In this document: positions 17,720-25,987 of the stretch, piece by piece
Position numbering within the stretch: the stretch's first letter is position 1
Layout: each line of letters begins with the position of its first letter
Assembly (NCBI GenBank): GCA_031415655.1
Contig: JANOSD010000064.1
Span: forward strand, 86,589 to 150,588
Source of the DNA: JAKOVR01 sp031415655
Lineage (GTDB): Bacteria > Actinomycetota > Acidimicrobiia > Acidimicrobiales > Acidimicrobilacustridaceae
Reading direction: 5' to 3'
DNA length: 64,000 bases
Program-made: the position numbers and the translations under genes
Notes under the pieces: generated by a model
The model's database searches: none
Told to the model about the DNA's origin: nothing
The model's input: only the letters and a program-made list of their open reading frames with translations

Positions 17720-17757
17720 GTTTCCCAAAAGTCACCCGAATGTTTCCAGTCTGTAAA
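17720..17757 (-). promoter_or_regulatory. GlnR-type operator upstream of amt
   Basis: On the minus strand the sequence reads TTTAC-n6-GAAAC-n6-GTGAC-n6-GAAAC. This is the double a-site/b-site arrangement (gTnAC-n6-GaAAC, twice) described for the OmpR-type nitrogen regulator GlnR of streptomycetes and mycobacteria. All four half sites are spaced exactly and only the first base of the first half site differs. It lies 66 bases upstream of the amt start codon, a position fitting activation. Confidence 0.85.
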
Positions 17758-17802
17758 TCCGCACGGTCGTGTTCGTGGCGCACCTGACCGCCTCGTGCTC
17801 CT

Positions 17803-17968
17803 TGGAGCGTGTCCCAGTAACGCTTCGGGAAGCGGATTCCGAGCCACGGTTCGAAGCCTCGCAAGGACGCAACGTCGAAAGCCCCCTGTTCTGGGCGGTG
17901 AGACGGAGGACGACGCGAGAATCGAAGCTGGCCGGAAGACGCCGATTGGTTACTGGCACACGCTCCTA
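17803..17968. mobile_element. MITE-like element, copy B
   Basis: An intact copy of about 166 bp. The left terminus is GGAGCGTGTCCCAGTAAC and the right terminus GGTTACTGGCACACGCTCC, near-perfect inverted repeats of 18-20 bp. The interior matches copies A, C and D. It lies between the amt promoter and the downstream end of the receiver-like gene. A long open frame crosses the element in several copies but has no start or coding evidence of its own. Confidence 0.88.
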
Positions 17969-17991
17969 GGCCCCCCGAACGAGGCCAGCGG

Positions 17992-18321
17992 CTACCCGCG
18001 GAGCAACTCGGGAAGCCGACGAAAGAAGACCGACCGGGCCAACACTTCGGCGCAGCCGTAGTCACGGGCGGTCGTCAACAGTGCCTCATCGACATGGCTT
18101 CCGTACCCGATCACGGTCGCGCCTGTGGCGGTGAGTAGCGGGATCGCTTCGAGTGCTCCCCGGCCGCCGAGATCGAGCAAAACCCGGTCGGTTGATGTGA
18201 GCTCGTTGGCCCGATCCACCAGTGCCGACGCGGAACGGATGACCGTCAGGTCAATGCCGTCGGCACTCGCTTGGAAACGTGACCGATCCATCAGGTCGGC
18301 GCTCACCACGAAGATGGTCAT
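17992..18321 (-). CDS. small receiver-like protein, third gene of the DUF427 operon
   Basis: A 109-residue protein resembling a degenerate response-regulator receiver fold. A short first strand MTIFVVSADLMDRSRFQAS is followed by an alternating pattern with TDRVLLDLGGRG where the phospho-acceptor strand would be, GATVIGYGSHVDEALLTTARDYG like the fourth strand and helix, and a terminal LARSVFFRRLPELL helix. The acidic pair near the N-terminus is reduced to a single D, so phosphorylation is uncertain. No output domain is present. The ATG overlaps the stop of the preceding gene by four bases (ATGA), placing it last in a three-gene operon with the 18318 gene and DUF427. The role is unknown. Confidence 0.65.
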   Translation of the reverse strand: MTIFVVSADLMDRSRFQASADGIDLTVIRSASALVDRANELTSTDRVLLDLGGRGALEAIPLLTATGATVIGYGSHVDEALLTTARDYGCAEVLARSVFFRRLPELLRG

Positions 18322-18860
18322 TCCCGTTCCAATTCACGCCGCCGGCGAAGGTGCACGTGGGCTTTCGCGGCGCCCCACTCGATTCCGGGAAGCTGCAGTG
18401 CGGAGTCGAGATCGGCGAATGACGCTGGCGACAGGTCATAGATGTCTTCGGGGAACGCTGTGGCCGTCATCGAATCTCGATCGACCGGCGGCACCCCGAT
18501 CTCCATGAGTACCGACGTGGGGTAACGCACGCCGGATCGCAGCAACGCCAGCGGACCGGTGCGTTGCTCGGCGATGTCGAGTTCGAGCAACGACGCCACG
18601 GCACCACCCACCTCGATCTCCGCTCGCCGCGCCGCGGCGCCGATCCGATCGAGTGTCCACGACGGCACCGGGCCTCCCCATTCGGCCACGGTGACCGTGA
18701 CACACCGGTTCACCCAGCCCGGCAACGCCGCCACGATGCCCGTCGCGAGCACGGACGCGTAGCGGGCGAGGCGAGCTTCGTCCTCGGCCAGCGATGACGG
18801 AGCAACGGGGAACCCGGGGGACCCGGACGGGTCTACCGGTGGTTCGTCAGGCGTGGTCAC
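18318..18860 (-). CDS. uncharacterised protein between the DUF427 and receiver-like genes
   Basis: A 180-residue soluble protein I do not recognise. The start is taken as the GTG at 18860, which overlaps the DUF427 stop as GTGA; the longer upstream frame is read-through of DUF427. Visible parts are an acidic proline-rich N-terminus, a helix ARYASVLATGIVAALPGWV, the strand RCVTVTVAEWG, an Ala-rich helix RIGAAARRAEIEVGGAVASLL, and a conserved-looking C-terminus with FADLDSALQLPGIEWGAAKAHVHLRRR. No catalytic motif or signal peptide is seen. Its stop overlaps the next gene by four bases, so the three genes are translated together and probably act together. Confidence 0.7.
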   Translation of the reverse strand: MTTPDEPPVDPSGSPGFPVAPSSLAEDEARLARYASVLATGIVAALPGWVNRCVTVTVAEWGGPVPSWTLDRIGAAARRAEIEVGGAVASLLELDIAEQRTGPLALLRSGVRYPTSVLMEIGVPPVDRDSMTATAFPEDIYDLSPASFADLDSALQLPGIEWGAAKAHVHLRRRRELERE

Positions 18861-19369
18861 CAGTGCAACGTACCGGGTGCCCCCTTGAACGGGCCGGCTA
18901 CGGCCGAGGTAATCCACCCCCCGTAGAAGTCGCCGTCCATGCACTGCACCCGTTCACCGTCCACGAAACATCCATCGACCCGACCGGGGTAGAAGGACAG
19001 GTGGTCGGCGATACCCGCGAACGCAGGGACCGGCGAGGCGTAGCTCCACCCCGCCGATTCCGCCACAACACCGCCCGCAACCACGGTCCAATACTCGGCC
19101 TGGCCTTTCCATTCACAAAACGAGCTTCCGGGAGCGGAGCGCAACAGGGTGCGGTCAATGTCGTCCGGAGGGATATAGAACGCAGGAGCCTGGCTCGTCT
19201 CGAGCACCCGATACCCCCGCACCGAGTCGGCCACGGTCACTCCGCCCACCATCACGACGAGACGTTGCGTCGTCGACTCCAACCGAGGCGGGCGGGGATA
19301 ATTCCAGACCGATTCCTGGCCGGGACCGACGGGGTCGGGTACGGGACGGGCATGTGGTGCAGGTGACAT
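18857..19369 (-). CDS. DUF427 domain protein
   Basis: A 170-residue DUF427 protein. The signature is clear: ESVWNYPRPPRLE near the N-terminus, ETSQAPAFYIPPDDIDRTLL, then FCEWKGQAEYW at about residue 105 and WSYASPVPAFAGIADHLSFY. The family forms a small beta barrel with no proven activity; the C-E-W-K-G motif is its most conserved part. The tail VQCMDGDFYGGWITSAVAGPFKG is also typical of actinobacterial members. The length is slightly longer than the minimal domain because of an N-terminal proline-rich stretch. It is the first gene of a coupled three-gene operon and divergent from the 19423 gene. Confidence 0.9.
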   Translation of the reverse strand: MSPAPHARPVPDPVGPGQESVWNYPRPPRLESTTQRLVVMVGGVTVADSVRGYRVLETSQAPAFYIPPDDIDRTLLRSAPGSSFCEWKGQAEYWTVVAGGVVAESAGWSYASPVPAFAGIADHLSFYPGRVDGCFVDGERVQCMDGDFYGGWITSAVAGPFKGAPGTLHW

Positions 19370-19422
19370 GACGGCAAGTGTTCACCTTCCGAAACGCTCA
19401 AGGCGGATCGAGCGGCGTCCAG

Positions 19423-19836
19423 ATGGGGCAAGATGGGGAAGTGCGTATTCGGGCGTTGTCGGTGTTCGAGGGGGTCGTGTATCACTGCTGGCCCATCGAC
19501 CTCAATCACCCCGACCGTCCCACCCTCGAGGTGGATGCCATTTTGCGTCCGGGTGACGCTGACGATGGCCCGCTGCTGATCACCGTGTCGGACTACGCCA
19601 ATATGCTCGGCGACCCCTTAGTGGCCCGCCACAGCCTCGATACGCTCCGGGAAAGGGGACGTGTCGTGCGGTGGCTCGACGTCGACCACATCAGCTTCCC
19701 ATTGTGGACCCGCGTCAACGAACCTGGACCGGATCCGAGCGAACGCCCCGACTCGTCGTTCGCCGGCGACCCCACCGCTGCACCGTTGCACCCCGTGAAT
19801 CCTCCCCACCTCCGCGCTGTTCCCCCACTCCCCTGA
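19423..19836 (+). CDS. uncharacterised protein upstream of phoD
   Basis: A roughly 137-residue protein without a recognised domain. The core VRIRALSVFEGVVYHCWPID, then TLEVDAILRPGDADDGPLLITVSDY and DTLRERGRVVRWLDVDHISFPLW, alternates strands and helices like a small alpha/beta domain. The last 35 residues are proline-rich and probably disordered. Start candidates are GTG 19378, ATG 19423 and GTG 19441; none has a convincing ribosome binding site, and 19423 is a compromise. The stop lies nine bases before the phoD ATG, so the two are probably cotranscribed. It is divergent from the DUF427 operon. Confidence 0.6.
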   Translation: MGQDGEVRIRALSVFEGVVYHCWPIDLNHPDRPTLEVDAILRPGDADDGPLLITVSDYANMLGDPLVARHSLDTLRERGRVVRWLDVDHISFPLWTRVNEPGPDPSERPDSSFAGDPTAAPLHPVNPPHLRAVPPLP

Positions 19837-19845
19837 AGGAGCTCT

Positions 19846-21663
19846 ATGCCCCGCCTCCCATCCCTCGCCCCTTCAATCGGATCGCGTCCCGCCCCGTCGA
19901 ACCCCACGCCTCGCGCCAGGAACATCGTGCCCCCGGGGCGCCCGATCACCCGGCGAGAATTCCTCGAACTCGCGGCCCTGACCTCCGGCGCCGTCGGCGC
20001 CACGCTGCTCGTAGGTCGCGAAGCCCGCGCCCAAGGTTCGCCCACCGCCCTTCCTCCGGGATATACGCCTTCCTACCCCGACGGGGTGATGAGCGGCGAC
20101 CCTCAACCGGCGGGGGCGGTGATCTGGGCTCGGTTGGCCGAACCGTTGGCGCCGGCCCCGCTCGACGCCACATGGGAGGTCGCAACCGACAATGCGTTCA
20201 CGGCGATCGTGGCGGGAGGCCCGCTGAACACTGACGACAGCATCGACTATTCGCTGAAGGTTGCCGTCACCAGCCTCCCATCCAATTCCTGGTTCTTCTA
20301 CCGTTTTCTGTGCGGAGGGGTCAGCAGCCCTGTGGGTCGCCTGCGCACCAGTCCCAACGTTGGGGCGCCCGTCGATGCCCTCACCTTTGCCTGGAGCAGT
20401 TGTCAGCAACAGGGCGACAGCCTTTACAACGCCCACTCCGCAATGGCGATCGAGCCCGGCCTTGATTTCTGGATGCACCTCGGCGACTACATCTACGTCA
20501 ACGACTTCGCAACACTCACCCTGCCCGACTACCGCAATCGTTACCACAGCTTCAAGGCGAATGCCCGGCTCCAGGCCTTGCAGGCAGCAGTGCCGACCGT
20601 TGCGATGTTCGACGACGGCGAGTTCGTAAACGGAATCGACCGCACGTTGGACCCCGTCCGCAAAGCCAACGCCCTGGCTGCCTGGTTCGAGAACTTTCCC
20701 GTAATCCCACCCGGTGGGGACCCCACCCGCGCCTACCGACCCCTCCCCTGGGGCAACCTCGCCGATGTACTGATGCTCGACGTTCGGCAGTATCGCGACC
20801 CCGCCATCGACGCCATCGATACCACCACCCCCGAAGGTGCGGTGATCTTCGATCTGAATCGCACCACGCTCGGAGCAGGGCAACGGGCGTGGGTAAAGGA
20901 CGCGTTGCGCACGTCTGCCGCACGATGGAAGCTCCTCGGCAACCCCTACAACTTCGGTCCGTGGCGCCTCCGGGACCTCGATGAACCCTGGCCTCGTCCT
21001 CCCGGTATTCACCCGAACGAAGGCGTCTACGCGCCGAACGAGGCATGGGACGACTACTGGGCCGAACGTCGTGAACTCCTTGAGCACGTCGCCGCCAACG
21101 AGGTGGAGAACTTCTTGTCGTTCAGCGGCCACACCCACATTTGGCTTGCCGATGCCCTGAAACCGGACTGGGACGATCCAACCTCGCCGATGGTTGGGTA
21201 TGACTTCACCTGCGGCTCGCTGACCGCTGATCCCGACGTCGTGCGGCAGTCGGTGGACAAAGGCAATACGGCGGAGGCGGCCTTCGCGTTCTATCTCGAA
21301 GCGGGCGAGAAGTCGCGACAGATCAATCCATTCCAGCCCTACGTCAACTTCATCCACCAGGGGTACGGCCTCGCCACCATTACGCCCGATGAGGCGGTGA
21401 TCGATTTTAAGGCGATCGATACCTACAACCCCGACGCGGAACCCGATCTGCTCGTGCGTTTCGTGATCCGCGCCGGAGACCCGTGCGGCATGACGGTGGA
21501 GTACTTCGACGAACCTGCGTATGGCATCACCGGATCGATTGTCCGGCCGGGCCACGCTCCATGGGTGTCGGCCTGCCCCGCGGCGATCGACCCCCCACTC
21601 ACCCCCACGCCAACGACGCCAACAACGGGTGCGGTATCGGCAACACCCACCTTCACCGGCTAA
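19846..21663 (+). CDS. phoD: PhoD-family metallophosphoesterase, Tat-exported
   Basis: A 605-residue alkaline phosphatase/phosphodiesterase of the PhoD type, expected outside the membrane. The Tat signal is TRREFLELAALTSGAVGATLLVG (R36-R37). A PhoD N-terminal beta domain follows (SGDPQPAGAVIWARL). The catalytic domain shows the metal motifs WMHLGDYIY (D214) and SGHTHIW (H429, H431). The family motif D-D-H-E is DDGE here (residues 256-259), so one conserved histidine is glycine. The C-terminus is Pro/Thr-rich. AAGGAG lies six bases ahead of the ATG. Members hydrolyse phosphate mono- or diesters such as teichoic acid; the substrate of this variant is unknown. Phosphate regulation is expected, but no PHO box was identified. 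Confidence 0.88.
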   Translation: MPRLPSLAPSIGSRPAPSNPTPRARNIVPPGRPITRREFLELAALTSGAVGATLLVGREARAQGSPTALPPGYTPSYPDGVMSGDPQPAGAVIWARLAEPLAPAPLDATWEVATDNAFTAIVAGGPLNTDDSIDYSLKVAVTSLPSNSWFFYRFLCGGVSSPVGRLRTSPNVGAPVDALTFAWSSCQQQGDSLYNAHSAMAIEPGLDFWMHLGDYIYVNDFATLTLPDYRNRYHSFKANARLQALQAAVPTVAMFDDGEFVNGIDRTLDPVRKANALAAWFENFPVIPPGGDPTRAYRPLPWGNLADVLMLDVRQYRDPAIDAIDTTTPEGAVIFDLNRTTLGAGQRAWVKDALRTSAARWKLLGNPYNFGPWRLRDLDEPWPRPPGIHPNEGVYAPNEAWDDYWAERRELLEHVAANEVENFLSFSGHTHIWLADALKPDWDDPTSPMVGYDFTCGSLTADPDVVRQSVDKGNTAEAAFAFYLEAGEKSRQINPFQPYVNFIHQGYGLATITPDEAVIDFKAIDTYNPDAEPDLLVRFVIRAGDPCGMTVEYFDEPAYGITGSIVRPGHAPWVSACPAAIDPPLTPTPTTPTTGAVSATPTFTG

Positions 21664-21681
21664 CCGGAATCGACTTGGCAG

Positions 21682-21900
21682 TCAGACCCGGGGGATGTTG
21701 ATTTGCACCGAAGGCGGCGTTGGCGCGTACGGCGACACTCCCGTCTTCGTGCCGGGACCGCCAAGCTGGAAGTACCAAACCACGCCGCCGATCAGGGCGG
21801 CAGCAATGGCCACAAGGATGAGCAGCGAGGCACCGCCACCACCGCCTCGGCCCCCGGCGCGGTAGGAACTGCGAGCCATCAACGGGGACTTGTTGGCCAT
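21682..21900 (-). CDS. small single-helix membrane protein
   Basis: A 72-residue protein. A basic, glycine-rich N-terminus (SSYRAGGRGGGGG) precedes one membrane helix (ASLLILVAIAAALIGGVVWYF, about residues 24-44) and a short extracytoplasmic tail ending in SVQINIPRV. The ATG at 21900 is preferred to the one at 21906 because AGGAG lies six bases before it, while it abuts the other. No family recognised. It is convergent with phoD, with 18 bases between the stops. Confidence 0.65.
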   Translation of the reverse strand: MANKSPLMARSSYRAGGRGGGGGASLLILVAIAAALIGGVVWYFQLGGPGTKTGVSPYAPTPPSVQINIPRV

Positions 21901-21906
21901 GACCAT

Positions 21907-22229
21907 CTCCTATCGTTCACGAGACCGATCGTTGTGTAACCGCCACGATCATCGACCCCGAACCGTACGTCCTGAAGCGAAGGCACGACGAGGAACACTT
22001 CAGAGAAACAGACAATGCCACCCCGTGCGGCGCTCACCCTTGGACCGCAGCCGATCCCACCGCCGTAGTCCGGCCCGGCCGGCGACCCGGCGGGCGAGCG
22101 ATGAAGGCGCGATTGGGGGGACCGCCCACAGGGGAAATTTAGAGGTAGAAGATCACCGGCGATCACCTCGTTGCGCAACATCTCCATGATCCTCCCGACC
22201 GAGCTCGCCGATTGCGGGAACTTGCTCGA
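21907..22229. other. intergenic region without a supported gene
   Basis: The 323 bases between the small membrane protein and the acyl-CoA synthetase gene hold only short overlapping frames with no codon bias, motif or ribosome binding site. A GC-rich imperfect inverted repeat (CCGGCCCGGCCGG and CCCGGCGGGCG, about 22070-22095) may form a hairpin near the end of the synthetase transcript. Confidence 0.5.
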
Positions 22230-23810
22230 TCAGATCGACCGGCCCGCAGACTCCCAGTAAGGATCCCGAAGTTTGCGTTTCAGCAGCTTCCCCGTGGGAG
22301 TCCTTGGCAGCTGCGGGTGGAAATCAATCGAACGCGGCGCCTTGTATCCCGCAAGTTTGGTACGAACGAGATCAATGAGATCGGCCTCCAAAGCCGTGTC
22401 GGCTTCGTGGCCGTCAACAACTTGGATGGCGGCTTTCACCTGCTCGCCAAACTCGTCGTCCGGCACACCAAACACGGCCGCATCAGCGACGGCGGGATGC
22501 GTGACGAGCACCCCTTCGATTTCCGCCGGGTAGATGTTCACCCCCCCGCTGATGATCATGTCGATCTTACGGTCGCTCATGAAAAGAAAACCGTCGGCAT
22601 CGAAATACCCAATATCGCCGAGCGTGCCGTACCCCTCGGTGGTGTGGGCGGCGGCGGTTTTCTCGGGTGCGTTGTGGTATTCGAAATCGTTGCCCATCAC
22701 GCTCTTGAACCAAATCTGCCCGGCTAGGCCGGCGCCGCATTCGTTGCCATCGTCATCGAACACCTTGATATCGACGATGGGCAACGGACGTCCGAGACTG
22801 CCCGGCTTGGCGAGCCATTCGTCACCGGATATCAAACTCAGGAATCCACCCTCGGTGCCCCCGTAGTACTCGCTCACCACCGGCCCCCACCACGAGAGCA
22901 TGTCGCGTTTCACGGAAGGCGAACACGGAGCGGCCCCGTGGAACACAGCCTGCAAGCTGGTACCGGAGAACGAAGCACGCACGTCGTCGGGCAGCTTCAG
23001 CAGCCGGATGAACTGCGTGGGCACGAGATGGACGGTGGTTATCTGGTGGGCATCGATCAAGGCGAGAGTCTCGGCAGCATCGAATCGGTGGCGCATGACG
23101 AGTGTGCTGGCCGACCCGATCAGCGGAAAGACTGAAAACACCCATTGCGCGGAGTGGTAGGCCGGGCCTTCAAGCAGCGTGATCCCATCGACGGGCGCGC
23201 CCAGCATCCCGGCGAACGAGCCGGCGATGAGCTCCCACATCCCGATGTCCTGCCCGACCTTGGTGAGAGCCGACTTCACGCCCTTCGGGAATCCCGTCGT
23301 GCCGGACGTGTAGAACATCGGCCCCCCGGTGCACTGATCGGTCGGTTCTTCAGACGAGCTTGATTCGAGCATGGCCTCATAGGACAGGAATGTCCCGCTG
23401 GCCGATGGGTCGGTCTCGCCGATCTCGCTACCGATCACCACACGCAGTGAACAATCGGAGTTCGATGCGGTTGCCTCAATCGCCACCGGGAGGAATTGAT
23501 CCTCGACCACCAACGCCTTGGCGCCGGAGTCTGCGAGCACATAAGCCAGTTCCTCAGCGGTCCAATGCCAGTTCACCGGCACACCGATCCATCCAGCGTG
23601 CATATACGCAAGCGTGAGTTCGAATGACTCTCGACGGTTACCACTCATCACCGCAATCGTGTCGCCCTGCTGAAGGCCGCGATCGCGAAACGCGTGAATC
23701 AACCGATTCACGCGGCCATCAAGCGCCGCCCAGGTCGTGCTGCCCCGCTCATCATGGAGCGCCTGCTCCTCGGGTTTGCGTTCTGCGATCTTGGCCGTCA
23801 GGTTCGCCAT
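22230..23810 (-). CDS. AMP-dependent acyl-CoA synthetase
   Basis: A 526-residue adenylate-forming ligase activating a carboxylic acid to its CoA thioester through an acyl-AMP. The P-loop-like motif is MFYTSGTTGFPKGVKS, followed by the A5 motif SEYYGGTEGG, A7 YGTLGDIGYFDADGFLFMSDR and A8 IISGGVNIYPAEIE; the catalytic lysine is in A10, RTPTGKLLKRKLR. The length and gate region match medium/long-chain or aryl acyl-CoA synthetases of the FadD type used in lipid degradation. The start at 23810 has a perfect AAGGAGG six bases upstream; the longer frame is discarded. It stands alone, with larE upstream on the same strand after a 221-base gap. The substrate is unknown. Confidence 0.92.
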   Translation of the reverse strand: MANLTAKIAERKPEEQALHDERGSTTWAALDGRVNRLIHAFRDRGLQQGDTIAVMSGNRRESFELTLAYMHAGWIGVPVNWHWTAEELAYVLADSGAKALVVEDQFLPVAIEATASNSDCSLRVVIGSEIGETDPSASGTFLSYEAMLESSSSEEPTDQCTGGPMFYTSGTTGFPKGVKSALTKVGQDIGMWELIAGSFAGMLGAPVDGITLLEGPAYHSAQWVFSVFPLIGSASTLVMRHRFDAAETLALIDAHQITTVHLVPTQFIRLLKLPDDVRASFSGTSLQAVFHGAAPCSPSVKRDMLSWWGPVVSEYYGGTEGGFLSLISGDEWLAKPGSLGRPLPIVDIKVFDDDGNECGAGLAGQIWFKSVMGNDFEYHNAPEKTAAAHTTEGYGTLGDIGYFDADGFLFMSDRKIDMIISGGVNIYPAEIEGVLVTHPAVADAAVFGVPDDEFGEQVKAAIQVVDGHEADTALEADLIDLVRTKLAGYKAPRSIDFHPQLPRTPTGKLLKRKLRDPYWESAGRSI

Positions 23811-24031
23811 GAAACCTCCTTCTTCGGGTGTCGACCGCGCACCGTAGCGCGCCAGCTTCCGTTGTGAACACCGTTCACCTCGATGCTCGCGCCTCGACCA
23901 GGGAGGACGACCGTCAGTTCGGCTCGGGCGGAGCGATGCCCAGCGTTGCGGCAATCGCATCCACGGCTCCGATCAACGAGCCGACGGACGAGACCGGCAG
24001 GAGAAATACGGGGACCATTGCCAAATCCGAC

Positions 24032-25015
24032 TTATCGCCGGTCAGTATTCCCCGAAAGAACCTCGGCTGAAGCGCCGAGGGCAGCATTGAGATTTCCCGA
24101 ACGGAGGCCTTCGAGATCGACCGTCACGTACCGATACCCGGCGCGATGAACGGCGGCGACCACCTCGATCCGATGAGCCACGATGGCGTCGATCGACGTC
24201 AGCGGTACCTCGATGCGGGCGGTTTCGCCATAGTGGCGAACCCGAACATCCACGAAACCCAACTTCCGAAGTGATTCCTCCGCCCGCTCCACCGATCGTA
24301 GGGTGGACAGCTCCACCGGTGTGCCGTACGGCAGTCGAGACGACAGGCAGGCGGCGGCGGGTTTGTCCCAGGTGACCAGGTTCCGCAATCGGGATTCGTC
24401 GCGCACATCGGCCTTCGTGAGACGGGCCTCCACGAGGGGGAAACGTGCTCCTTTGGCCAGCGCCGCCTTCTGACCCGGCCGGTGATCGTCGAGGTCGTCG
24501 AGGTTCACGCCAAGCACTACCGTGGCGCCCGCCGACTGGGCTCCCGGCGCCACTGCGTCCATTAGCGCGTCCTTGCAATGGAAACACCGGTCACGGTCAT
24601 TGATTCGGTAGGCCGCCCGTTCCATCTCGTCGGTGGCCACTTCTTGCACCGATACCCCAAGGGCCGAGGCAACGGCTACCGCTGCCGTGAGTTCCGTAGC
24701 CGGGAGTGACGGCGAGACCGCAATCACTGCAAGGGTGGAATCGGTGCCGAGCACCGCGACCGCCACCGCCAGGAGCAAGGCCGAGTCGGCCCCGCCACTG
24801 AAAGCAACGTGCACTGGCCCGATCTCGCGCAGGATTCCCTCGAGGCGCCGAAGTTTGGCGTCGAGCGACTCCTCGGCCAGAGGCACCAGCACCAGGGGCC
24901 TCGCCGCCAGGCTGGCCGACCTATCGGCGGCGGGAATGGCCGGAGGGTTCACGGCACCAGACGCCAGTTCGATGCTGACGGGTGCACCCACGGGCGAGGA
25001 GTCGACATCGGTCAT
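24032..25015 (-). CDS. larE: LarE-family ATP-dependent sulfur transferase
   Basis: A 327-residue member of the LarE/ExsB-like PP-loop ATPases, which adenylate a pyridine dinucleotide carboxylate and donate sulfur from a cysteine during nickel-pincer cofactor synthesis. The PP-loop is VAFSGGADSALLLAVAV at about residues 70-86. DRDRCFHCKDALMDA contains a C-x2-C pair, and KPAAACLSSRLPYGTPVE holds the cysteine that in the Lactobacillus enzyme is the sacrificial donor. The first 55 residues are a low-complexity extension. No larB, larC or larA is adjacent, so another thiolation is possible. The ATG lies two bases after the hemQ stop, suggesting an operon. Confidence 0.85.
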   Translation of the reverse strand: MTDVDSSPVGAPVSIELASGAVNPPAIPAADRSASLAARPLVLVPLAEESLDAKLRRLEGILREIGPVHVAFSGGADSALLLAVAVAVLGTDSTLAVIAVSPSLPATELTAAVAVASALGVSVQEVATDEMERAAYRINDRDRCFHCKDALMDAVAPGAQSAGATVVLGVNLDDLDDHRPGQKAALAKGARFPLVEARLTKADVRDESRLRNLVTWDKPAAACLSSRLPYGTPVELSTLRSVERAEESLRKLGFVDVRVRHYGETARIEVPLTSIDAIVAHRIEVVAAVHRAGYRYVTVDLEGLRSGNLNAALGASAEVLSGNTDRR

Positions 25016-25017
25016 GG

Positions 25018-25740
25018 TCAGGGCAAATGCCCGTCGTGATCGGACGTGGGCGCCCCGCCCCGAAGGCCCACCTCGACCAGTACGTCTTCCAGCGATGCCA
25101 CCATGCCGGTGTAGAAGGCACCAAACTCGGCATAGATCGCCGAGGCCTCGTCGAACCGCATCGTGTACACAACTTCCTTCAGCGTGTCGGGGTGGTCGGC
25201 GAACAGGGTGACCCCCCACTCGAAATCGTCAAGGCCAGCGGATCCCGTAATCACCTGCACGACGCGTCCTGCGAACTTGCGACCGGAGGTGCCATGGGCG
25301 TGCATCAGTTCTTTGCGGTCGTCGTACGGAAGAGTGAACCAGTTTCCGACGGTGTCGCGCCGTTTCGACATGGGATAGAAGCACCATGCCGACTTGCTCT
25401 CGGGGGGCAGTTGGGGATGCAGGCGCATCTGTTTCATTTCTTCGGGAGCACCCTGGGCGTACTCACTCAATTCGGTGAGCGATACGTAGCTATCGATCAC
25501 ATCGAGCCCGGCGAGTTGTATCGCCGTCTGCAACCGACGCAGCACCCACAGGTCGTCGACGAGCGCCATGAACGCAATGTCGGCCTTGTGGCCCAACATG
25601 GCGACAGGCACCACTTGCGCTCCGGCCGCTTCGGCTTCCTTTACGGCGACGAGGACGGCGTCGGCATCGGCGAGAGGCGAGATGGCACAAAAAAGGTGGA
25701 GGACCCCGAGGCCCATGGATGGCTTGGCCGGTTCGATCAT
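25018..25740 (-). CDS. hemQ: coproheme decarboxylase (HemQ/ChdC, chlorite dismutase family)
   Basis: A 240-residue protein converting coproheme to protoheme in the coproporphyrin-dependent pathway used by monoderm bacteria. Family signatures are clear: WCFYPMSKRRDTVGNWFTLPYDDRKELMHAHGTSGRKF across about residues 120-157, with the substrate-binding tyrosine and lysine region, the proximal histidine in MHAHGTSGR, and TGSAGLDDFEWGVTLF with VVYTMRFDEASAIYAEFG at the end. The ATG at 25740 starts at the family N-terminus (PSMGLGVLHLFCAISPL) with GGGG nearby. It is cotranscribed with larE. No other haem gene is adjacent. Confidence 0.92.
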   Translation of the reverse strand: MIEPAKPSMGLGVLHLFCAISPLADADAVLVAVKEAEAAGAQVVPVAMLGHKADIAFMALVDDLWVLRRLQTAIQLAGLDVIDSYVSLTELSEYAQGAPEEMKQMRLHPQLPPESKSAWCFYPMSKRRDTVGNWFTLPYDDRKELMHAHGTSGRKFAGRVVQVITGSAGLDDFEWGVTLFADHPDTLKEVVYTMRFDEASAIYAEFGAFYTGMVASLEDVLVEVGLRGGAPTSDHDGHLP

Positions 25741-25783
25741 GCCCCGGAGTCTACGGCCCACCGAACTTCGCCACCCCCTCCCC

Positions 25784-25893
25784 AACTGGGCACCCTTTTT
25801 GTCGCTCCCACGACGCTATGTGTGCCCAGTTCGCCAGAGCCTTCCAACTGGGCACCCTTTTTGTGGCTCCCACGACGCTATGTGTGCCCAGTT
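25784..25893. repeat. two tandem copies of the dispersed palindromic repeat
   Basis: Copies at 25784-25831 and 25846-25893 each begin AACTGGGCACCCTTTTTGT and end TGTGTGCCCAGTT, with the shared centre CTCCCACGACGCTA. The 10-bp outer arms are perfectly complementary. The two copies are nearly identical and spaced 62 bases apart. A third relative is at 509-558. They occupy the gap between the hemQ start and the nitrobindin start, a divergent promoter region. Confidence 0.85.
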
Positions 25894-25987
25894 CGCCAGA
25901 GCGCTCCAGGCCGAAAGCTCGGGGAAGACCCGGGGACGGCTGGGGAAGACCCGGGGAAGGTTGGGCGGCGAACGTAGTGTCGTGGGG

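Noticed and set aside
17795..18061. Similar short proteins encoded inside the MITE-like copies
   Set aside because: The similarity follows from shared element DNA; reading frames differ between copies and no start or ribosome binding site is conserved.
19873..21555. A 560-codon minus-strand frame opposite phoD
   Set aside because: It mirrors the phoD gene and lacks any family signature, whereas phoD has a Tat signal and metal motifs.
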